From positions 124,001 to 188,000 of the forward strand of contig JACKKJ010000004.1 of the NCBI GenBank assembly GCA_024236495.1: a DNA stretch of 64,000 nt, written 5' to 3'. Below are positions 58,805 to 64,000 of the stretch, one piece after another (position 1 is the stretch's first letter; every line of letters starts with the position of its first letter). This DNA is from Paracoccaceae bacterium. Lineage in GTDB: Bacteria; Pseudomonadota; Alphaproteobacteria; Rhodobacterales; Rhodobacteraceae. The translations under genes were made by a program, and so were the position numbers. The notes beneath the pieces were generated by a model. That model saw nothing but the letters and a program-made list of their open reading frames with translations. It had not been told where the DNA came from and searched no databases.

Positions 58805-59491
58805 TCAGTAGCAGCGGATCAGGCCGACAAGCCGCCCCTGCACCTTGACCATCGCCTCGGGCAACACACGGGTTTCGTAGGCGCTGTTCGCCGCTTCCAA
58901 GAGGATCATGCCGCCCTGCCGGCGGAACCGCTTCAGCGTCGCCTCGTGCCCTTCGACCAGCGCCACGACGATATCGCCGTTGTCGGCGGTGCCCTGTTCG
59001 CGGATCACGACGATGTCCCCGTCGTTGATCCCGGCATCGATCATCGAATCGCCCTTCACCTCAAGCGCGTAATGCGCCCCCCGACCCGACAGCATCGACC
59101 CGGGCACCGCAACATGGTGCGACACCTCGGAAATCGCCTCGATCGGCACGCCGGCGGCGATGCGGCCCATGACCGGCAATTCCATCGCATGCACCGGCTC
59201 GACCGGCATGGCGCCCTTCGGGGGGGCGCTGCGGTCGCCTTCGATGACCCGGGGCCGGAAACCCGGCTTTTCCATCGCGTCGGGCAGCTTCACGATCTCG
59301 ATCGCGCGGGCGCGGTGGGCCAGACGGCGGATGAAGCCGCGTTCCTCCAGCGCCGTGATCAGCCGGTGGATGCCCGACTTCGACCGCAGGTCCAGCGCAT
59401 CCTTCATCTCGTCGAACGAGGGCGGAACCCCGTCACGCGCCATGCGTTTCTGGATGAAGTCGAGCAGTTCCAGTTGTTTGCGGGTCAGCAT
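58805..59491 (-). CDS. lexA: LexA repressor
   Basis: 228-aa SOS repressor that self-cleaves when RecA is active. Seen: helix-turn-helix in MLTRKQLELLDFIQKRM and SGIHRLITALEERGFI, the cleavage site Ala113-Gly114 (RIAAGVP), Ser149 in KGDSMIDAG and Lys187 in EATLKRF. The start was set at MLTRKQ (59491). The promoter carries an SOS box over its -10 (59536-59550), so it is autoregulated. In R. capsulatus LexA influences GTA production. Confidence 0.96.
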   Translation of the reverse strand: MLTRKQLELLDFIQKRMARDGVPPSFDEMKDALDLRSKSGIHRLITALEERGFIRRLAHRARAIEIVKLPDAMEKPGFRPRVIEGDRSAPPKGAMPVEPVHAMELPVMGRIAAGVPIEAISEVSHHVAVPGSMLSGRGAHYALEVKGDSMIDAGINDGDIVVIREQGTADNGDIVVALVEGHEATLKRFRRQGGMILLEAANSAYETRVLPEAMVKVQGRLVGLIRCY

Positions 59492-59535
59492 CGCGATCCT
59501 TGTCCTTTCCATGGGGGGACAGAGCGTTCGCAAAT

Positions 59536-59564
59536 GTTCTATGCGCGTTCCCGGTTTGTGTCAA
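59536..59564 (-). promoter_or_regulatory. lexA promoter with SOS box
   Basis: On the minus strand TTGACA (59559-59564), 17 nt, then TAGAAC (59536-59541). The alphaproteobacterial LexA box GTTC-N7-GTTC lies at 59536-59550 (reads GTTCTATGCGCGTTC on the plus strand) and covers the -10 element, so bound LexA would block its own transcription. This is a clear, well-spaced promoter-operator. Confidence 0.88.
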
Positions 59565-59604
59565 CGCTTTCGCGCCTTTTGCGCCCCGGCACGGTGCACG
59601 CCCC

Positions 59605-60789
59605 TCAAAGCGGGAGGTAGTCGACGACCTCGCCCGGCGCGCGCGCGACGTCGCCGACAGGCCGGATGAGAAGCGCATTCGCAGTCGCGAGAATCGACAG
59701 GAGCGCGCTGTCCTGCCGCGGCAGGGCGCGGATTTCCGCAAGTTCCTCCCCCGGCGTCAGGATTGCGCGCATGTAATGTGCCCTCGGGCCATTCGCGGCG
59801 ACCGCCTCGCCAAGGATGGCGCGCCCCGGCGCGGGGGCCGGGTCGGCAAGTCCTTGCATCGCGCGGATCATCGGCAACATGAAGATCGTTCCGCAAATAA
59901 TTGCAGAAACAGGGTTTCCGGGCAGTCCAAGGACAGGAATGCCGCCCAGACGGCCAGCCATGAGCGGCTTGCCGGGGCGCATCGCGATCTTCCAGAACGC
60001 CTGTTCCATGCCGAGCCCGGCCAGCACCTGCCCCACAAGGTCATGATCGCCGACCGATGCGCCGCCGATGGTGACGATCATGTCCGCGCCCTCCGCAAGC
60101 GAGAGTGCGAACCGCAAGGACGCCTCGCTGTCACGGGCGATCGGCAGCACCCGCGCCTCGGCCCCCTCGGCCTCGGCCATGGCGGCCAGCGCCAGCCCGT
60201 TCGAGGCGACGATCTGATCCGGCCCCGGCGCTTCTCCGGGCATGACAAGCTCGTCGCCGGTGGAAAGGAAGGCGACGACGGGGCGGCGGCGGACCGTCAC
60301 CTCCGGCACGTTCATCGCGGCGAAAAGGGCGATCTCGCGCGGTCCGATCCGGCGCGGTCCGGCGATGCTGTCGCCCAGGGCAAAGTCCTGGCCGGCGGCC
60401 CGGATGTGCCGCCCCTCCTCAAGCCGGTCGCCAAGGGTGATGCGCGCGCCCTCGCGGGTCACGTCCTCTTGCAAGATCACGCGTCCGGCGCCCGCCGGAA
60501 CAGGCGCGCCCGTAAAGATGCGCGCGGCCTCGCCGGTGCCGACCGTCCCGCCAAATCCCCGGCCCGCCGCGGCTTCGCCGATGACCTCAAGGACACGGCC
60601 CGGCAGATGGTCCTCCTCGCGGATCGCGTAGCCATCCATCGCAGAAGCGGCAAAGGGCGGCTGGGTCAACCGCGCGATGACAGGCGCGGCCAGAACGCGG
60701 CCCGCCGCCTGGCGTAGCGCGACCGCCTCGGTCGCCAGCGGCCCGGCCAGCGCCAGGACACGGGCCAGCGCCTCGGCGACAGGGATCAT
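59605..60789 (-). CDS. moeA: molybdopterin molybdotransferase MoeA
   Basis: Inserts molybdate into molybdopterin. 394 aa. Seen: FAASAMDGYAIRE, GEAARIFTGAPVPAGAG, STGDELVMPGEAPGPDQIV in parts, the MPT-binding TIGGASVGDHDLV, and RPGKPLMAGRLGGIPVLGLPGNPVSA. Its ATG overlaps the moaC stop (4 nt), so moaC-moeA are coupled at the end of the trp unit, a layout common in alphaproteobacteria. Confidence 0.95.
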   Translation of the reverse strand: MIPVAEALARVLALAGPLATEAVALRQAAGRVLAAPVIARLTQPPFAASAMDGYAIREEDHLPGRVLEVIGEAAAGRGFGGTVGTGEAARIFTGAPVPAGAGRVILQEDVTREGARITLGDRLEEGRHIRAAGQDFALGDSIAGPRRIGPREIALFAAMNVPEVTVRRRPVVAFLSTGDELVMPGEAPGPDQIVASNGLALAAMAEAEGAEARVLPIARDSEASLRFALSLAEGADMIVTIGGASVGDHDLVGQVLAGLGMEQAFWKIAMRPGKPLMAGRLGGIPVLGLPGNPVSAIICGTIFMLPMIRAMQGLADPAPAPGRAILGEAVAANGPRAHYMRAILTPGEELAEIRALPRQDSALLSILATANALLIRPVGDVARAPGEVVDYLPL

Positions 60790-61262
60790 GCGCCGGCCTC
60801 GTAGCGGCCCGATTTTCCGCCGTCTTTCAAGACGACGCGCAAGCCCTCGATCCGCATGGATTTTTCGGCGGCCTTCAGCATGTCGTAGACAGTGAGCGCG
60901 GCGACCGAGGCTGCGGTCAGCGCCTCCATCTCCACCCCGGTCTGGCCGCTGGTCTTGACCGTCGCCCTGATCCGCACACCGGGCAGGTCCGGATCGGCCT
61001 CAAGTTCGACGGCGACTTTCGTGATCGGCAGCGGATGGCAAAGCGGGATCAGCTCGGATGCCTTCTTCGCCGCCATGATCCCGGCCAGCCGCGCCACGCC
61101 CAGCACGTCGCCCTTCTTCGCGGTGCCGCCGGTGACAAGCGACAGCGTCGCGGTCGTCATCTCCACGCGCGCCTCGGCCACCGCGATCCGGTCGGTGACC
61201 GCCTTGTCCGAGACATCGACCATATGGGCATGGCCCTCGGTGTCGAAATGCGTCAGCGCCAT
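60786..61262 (-). CDS. moaC: cyclic pyranopterin monophosphate synthase MoaC
   Basis: Second step of molybdenum cofactor synthesis. 158 aa. Seen: LTHFDTEGHAHMVDVSDK, KKGDVLGVARLAGIMAAKK, SELIPLCHPLPITKVAVEL with the substrate His-Pro, and TSGQTGVEMEALTAASVAAL. The start was set at MALTHF, separated from the trpC stop by 1 nt, so it is translationally linked to trpC as well as to moeA. Confidence 0.95.
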   Translation of the reverse strand: MALTHFDTEGHAHMVDVSDKAVTDRIAVAEARVEMTTATLSLVTGGTAKKGDVLGVARLAGIMAAKKASELIPLCHPLPITKVAVELEADPDLPGVRIRATVKTSGQTGVEMEALTAASVAALTVYDMLKAAEKSMRIEGLRVVLKDGGKSGRYEAGA

Positions 61263-61263
61263 G

Positions 61264-62061
61264 TCAGACCCCCACCGGATCGGCCAGGATCGCGCGCGTC
61301 GCCGCCGTGACATCGGCCTGCCGCATCAGGCTTTCGCCGATCAGGAAGGCGCGGGCGCCGACGCCGGCCATCTCGGCAAGGTCGGTCGGCGTGAAAAGCC
61401 CGCTTTCGCACACCAGCATCCGCCCCGCGGGCAGCATCGGCGCCAGCCGGCGCGTGGTGTCGAGCGTGACCTCGAAAGTCTTCAGGTTGCGGTTGTTCAC
61501 GCCGATCATCGGCGATGCCAGCCGCAGCGCCCGCTCCATCTCCGCCTCGTCGTGAACCTCGATCAGCGCGTCCATCCCCCAGTGGCGGGCGGCGTCCTCA
61601 AGCTCTGCGGCCAGCGTATCGTCGAGCGAGGCCATGATGATCAGGATGCAGTCGGCGCCCCAGGCACGCGCCTCGGCGACCTGGTATGTGTCGTATAGGA
61701 AATCCTTGCGCAAAGCCGGCAGGGCGCAGGCCGCCCGCGCCGCCGTCAGGAACTCCGGCGCCCCCTGGAAGGACGGCGCATCGGTCAGCACCGACAGGCA
61801 GGTTGCCCCCCCCGCCGCATAGGCGCGCGCCAGCGCCGGCGGGTCGAAATCGGCCCGGATCAACCCCTTGGAGGGCGAGGCTTTCTTGATCTCTGCGATA
61901 AGCCCGTAGCCCGTCGCACAGGCCCGTTCGAGACCCGCGTGAAAGCCGCGCACCGGTCCCGCCGCCCGCGCCGCCGCCTCGACCCCGGCCAGGGGCCGCG
62001 CGGTCTTGGCCGCGGCGATCTCCTCAAGCTTGTAGGCCCTGATCTTGTCCAGAATATCCAT
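61264..62061 (-). CDS. trpC: indole-3-glycerol phosphate synthase
   Basis: Forms the indole ring in tryptophan synthesis. 265 aa TIM barrel. Seen: the phosphate and catalytic segments EIKKASPSKGLIRADFDP, FLYDTYQVAEARAWGADCIL (Lys/Asp), EVHDEAEMERAL, IGVNNRNLKTFEV and SESGLF-type CESGLFT. It follows ung and the repeat copy 3 and precedes moaC. Confidence 0.96.
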   Translation of the reverse strand: MDILDKIRAYKLEEIAAAKTARPLAGVEAAARAAGPVRGFHAGLERACATGYGLIAEIKKASPSKGLIRADFDPPALARAYAAGGATCLSVLTDAPSFQGAPEFLTAARAACALPALRKDFLYDTYQVAEARAWGADCILIIMASLDDTLAAELEDAARHWGMDALIEVHDEAEMERALRLASPMIGVNNRNLKTFEVTLDTTRRLAPMLPAGRMLVCESGLFTPTDLAEMAGVGARAFLIGESLMRQADVTAATRAILADPVGV

Positions 62062-62103
62062 GGCTTCGTCTTATCCCCGCCTGCCCGGGCCGAAAAGCCC
62101 CTG

Positions 62104-62155
62104 TTTCATCTTGCCGGAAATACCTCACGGGGGCTGCGGGGGTGTGAAACCCCCG
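62104..62155 (-). repeat. dispersed post-stop hairpin element, copy 3 (between ung and trpC)
   Basis: On the minus strand CGGGGG pairs with CCCCCG (62137-62155, TTTCACA-type loop), then the tail CAGCCCCCGTGAGGTATTTC runs to CGGCAAGATGAA. It begins 11 nt after the ung stop, in the ung direction, and matches copies at 8024-8077 and 31309-31361. Confidence 0.7.
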
Positions 62156-62166
62156 CCGGCGCGCCG

Positions 62167-62805
62167 TCAGGCCCATGCGACCGGCTTGTCGCCACGCGCC
62201 TCCAGCCAGGCGTTGACCTGGCTGAAGGGGTGCGATCCGAAGAACCCGCGCCAGGCAGAGAGCGGCGAGGGATGCGCGGTCTCGATCCGCAGGTGCCCCG
62301 GATGGGTCAGGTGCCGCGAGGCCAGCATCTGCGCCGGACCGCCCCAAAGAAGAAAGGCGCGTGGCCTGGTGTCGAGCGTGGCCAGAACCTCGGCCACCAG
62401 CCGGTCCCAGCCGAGCTTTTCGTGCCCCTTTGGCCGGCCCTCCGGCACGCTCAGCGCGGTGTTGAGCAAGAGAACCCCCTGCGCCGCCCAGTCGTCCAGC
62501 TGGCTCTGTGTCCGCGTCACGCCAAGATCCGCCTCCAACTCCTTGAAGATATTTCCAAGACTGCCCAGACGGCCGGGAAATCCGGCGGGGATGGAAAACG
62601 CCAGCCCGTCGGCCTTTCCGGCCGTGTGATAGGGGTCCTGGCCAAGGATCACCACCCGCACCGCGTCGGGTCCGGCGGCCTCAAGCGCCGCGAAAATCCT
62701 GTCGCGCGGGGGGAAGACCGGCGCTGTCTCTGCCGCTAGGGCGGCCTCGATCCGCGGCCAGTCGCGGCCGAAGAAGGGCAGATGCGCCCAGGCCGCGGGG
62801 ATCAT
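62167..62805 (-). CDS. ung: uracil-DNA glycosylase
   Basis: Removes uracil from DNA in base excision repair. 212 aa, family 1-like. Seen: VVILGQDPYHTAGKADGL (catalytic Asp), FKELEADLGV, LLLNTALSVPEG, FLLWGGPAQ and the DNA-intercalating HPSPLSAWRGFFGSHPF. Its ATG overlaps the trpD stop, so it is translationally coupled and embedded in the tryptophan operon. It is otherwise unrelated to tryptophan. Confidence 0.95.
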   Translation of the reverse strand: MIPAAWAHLPFFGRDWPRIEAALAAETAPVFPPRDRIFAALEAAGPDAVRVVILGQDPYHTAGKADGLAFSIPAGFPGRLGSLGNIFKELEADLGVTRTQSQLDDWAAQGVLLLNTALSVPEGRPKGHEKLGWDRLVAEVLATLDTRPRAFLLWGGPAQMLASRHLTHPGHLRIETAHPSPLSAWRGFFGSHPFSQVNAWLEARGDKPVAWA

Positions 62806-63815
62806 GCCGCCGAGGTGATGCGGGCCAGGGCCTCGATCTTCGATCTGGCCGCGCCGCTGTCGAGGCTCTCGGCCGCCTGCACCGCACCGGTTTTCAGGTC
62901 GCCCGCGACCCCCGCGACGACCAGTGCGGCGGCCGCGTTCAGAAGCACCGCATCGCGATAGGCGCCCTTTTGGCCGCCCAGAAGGGCACGGAAGGCCGCC
63001 GCGTTGTCCTCGGGCGTGCCGCCCATGATCGCCTCGAACGGGTGGACGGGCAGGCCTGCGTCCTCCGGGTGCAACTCGAATTCCCGCACCGCGCCGTCTT
63101 CCAGCGCGGCGACCCAGCTGATGCCGGCGATCGAGAGTTCGTCGGTCCCGTCGCCGCCGTGAACCAGCCAGGCCCTGTCCGAGCCGAGCGCGGCGAGCGT
63201 TTCGGCCATCGGACGGATCCACTGGCGGGAAAAGGCGCCGGTCAGCTGGCGCTTCACCCCCGCGGGGTTGGTCAGCGGGCCAAGCAGGTTGAAGACGGTG
63301 CGGGTGCCAAGCTCGGACCGGGTCGGCATCACATGGCGGATCGCCGGATGATGCATTGGCGCCATCATGAAGGCGATACCCGCCTCTTTCAGCGCTTTTT
63401 CAACGATTTCCGGCCCGACCATGACGTTGACGCCCATTTGCGTCAGCGCATCCGCCGCCCCCGATTTCGACGACAGGTTGCGATTGCCGTGCTTGGCCAC
63501 CGGCACGCCCGCGCCCGCGACGACAAAGGCCGTGGCGGTCGAGATGTTCAGCGTCCCCTTGCCGTCGCCGCCGGTGCCGACGATGTCCATCGCCCCCTCG
63601 GGCGCACGGACCTTGTTGCACTTGGCGCGCATGACGCGGGCGGCGGCGGCGATTTCCTCGACCGTCTCGCCGCGCGTGCGCAGCGCCATCAACAACCCGC
63701 CCATCTGGCTTGGGGTCGCGGCGCCCTCGAAAAGCGCCTCGAACGCGGCCTCGGCCTCGTCGCGGGTCAGCGACCGGTCGGCGGCAAGGCCGATCAGGGG
63801 GCGGATGTCGGTCAT
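62802..63815 (-). CDS. trpD: anthranilate phosphoribosyltransferase
   Basis: Joins anthranilate and PRPP in tryptophan synthesis. 337 aa. Seen: MDIVGTGGDGKGTLNIST (PRPP loop), PVAKHGNRNLSSKSGAADAL, FMMAPMHHPAIRHVMPTR and FNLLGPLTNPAGVKRQL. Its start overlaps the trpG stop and its end overlaps the ung start, each by 4 nt. Confidence 0.96.
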   Translation of the reverse strand: MTDIRPLIGLAADRSLTRDEAEAAFEALFEGAATPSQMGGLLMALRTRGETVEEIAAAARVMRAKCNKVRAPEGAMDIVGTGGDGKGTLNISTATAFVVAGAGVPVAKHGNRNLSSKSGAADALTQMGVNVMVGPEIVEKALKEAGIAFMMAPMHHPAIRHVMPTRSELGTRTVFNLLGPLTNPAGVKRQLTGAFSRQWIRPMAETLAALGSDRAWLVHGGDGTDELSIAGISWVAALEDGAVREFELHPEDAGLPVHPFEAIMGGTPEDNAAAFRALLGGQKGAYRDAVLLNAAAALVVAGVAGDLKTGAVQAAESLDSGAARSKIEALARITSAA

Positions 63816-64000
63816 GCCGGCACCGTGAGATCGACGCCCGCGCCTTCAAGGAAGGTCCGCAGCATCCGGTGGCCGTGTTCCGAAGCGATGGATTCGGGAT
63901 GGAACTGCACGCCCTCGATCGGCAGGTCGCTGTGACGCAGCCCCATGATCGTCCCGTCCTCCAGCCAGGCGGTCACCTCAAGGCAGGCGGGCAGGCTGTC
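63812..64000 (-). CDS. trpG: anthranilate synthase component II TrpG (partial, 5' end beyond window)
   Basis: The last 62 codons of a class I glutamine amidotransferase are visible before the right edge. Seen: GTIMGLRHSDLPIEGVQFHP and the His-Glu of the catalytic triad in FHPESI, then the C-terminal GHRMLRTFLEGAG. It precedes trpD with a 4-nt overlap, as in many trp operons. The nucleophile Cys lies outside the window. Confidence 0.9.
   Translation of the reverse strand, partial: DSLPACLEVTAWLEDGTIMGLRHSDLPIEGVQFHPESIASEHGHRMLRTFLEGAGVDLTVPA

Overview
The window is a GC-rich (about two-thirds G+C by eye) alphaproteobacterial chromosome segment. Gene content and order point to the Rhodobacteraceae (Rhodobacterales): an E1-beta subunit with its own lipoyl domain, a complete RcGTA-type gene transfer agent (GTA) cluster next to cysE, an alphaproteobacterial SOS box (GTTC-N7-GTTC) at lexA, and the order gltA, gltX, comEC, lexA, moeA, moaC, trpC, (ung), trpD, trpG. 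No rRNA, tRNA, insertion sequence, integrase or CRISPR array was seen, and no gene-free stretch exceeds 300 bases.

Layout. 1-428 is a partial cytochrome b561. 560-6173 (+) is a fatty-acid and cell-wall block: fabD, fabG (with an apparent one-base frameshift), acpP, a HisA-like paralogue, fabF and mltG. 6174-6402 is a regulatory leader with a strong promoter, a possible leaderless 11-codon ORF and an intrinsic terminator. 6403-20394 (+) is the GTA structural cluster g1-g15, including the small genes g3.5 and g10.1, followed by a DUF2793 tail-fibre-like gene, a small unknown gene and cysE. 22341-30055 (-) carries central carbon and division genes: pgk, GNAT, SDR, class I aldolase, ftsB, pdhA, pdhB, pdhC. 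30207-47531 is a mosaic of short housekeeping units: two cyclophilins, tyrS, anmK, drug/metabolite transporters, a desaturase, a cupin, SDR, enolase, a Fur-family regulator, an aspartoacylase-like deacylase, selO, a nucleoside hydrolase and an iron-type binding protein. 47687-53797 (+) holds ccmF-ccmH, a PaaG-like isomerase, an EF-G paralogue and a DUF2087 protein. 53845-64000 holds gltA, gltX, comEC (+), then lexA, moeA, moaC, trpC, ung, trpD and partial trpG (-).

How the parts fit. The GTA genes encode packaging (g1, g2), head (g3-g5), head-tail joining (g6-g8), tail tube and assembly (g9-g11), baseplate (g12-g15) and probably a host-binding fibre, with no replication or integration genes. 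This fits a domesticated particle maker rather than a prophage. The same window also carries comEC, the DNA-uptake channel needed by GTA recipients, and lexA, a known influence on GTA production in Rhodobacter capsulatus.

Most notable unannotated signals. (1) A correctly phased G GGG GGG slippery heptamer in g10, with the -1 frame open into g10.1 and a small hairpin just downstream, matching the lambda G/GT programmed frameshift. (2) A promoter followed within about 55 nt by a terminator upstream of g1, like a Q-type antitermination module, with a tiny ORF starting at the predicted transcript 5' end. (3) A nested double stem between the capsid gene and g6. (4) A dispersed hairpin element found three times, each time sense-oriented 11-22 nt after a stop codon. 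(5) A perfect 11-2-11 palindrome upstream of pdhA. All of these are sequence readings and need comparative or experimental tests.
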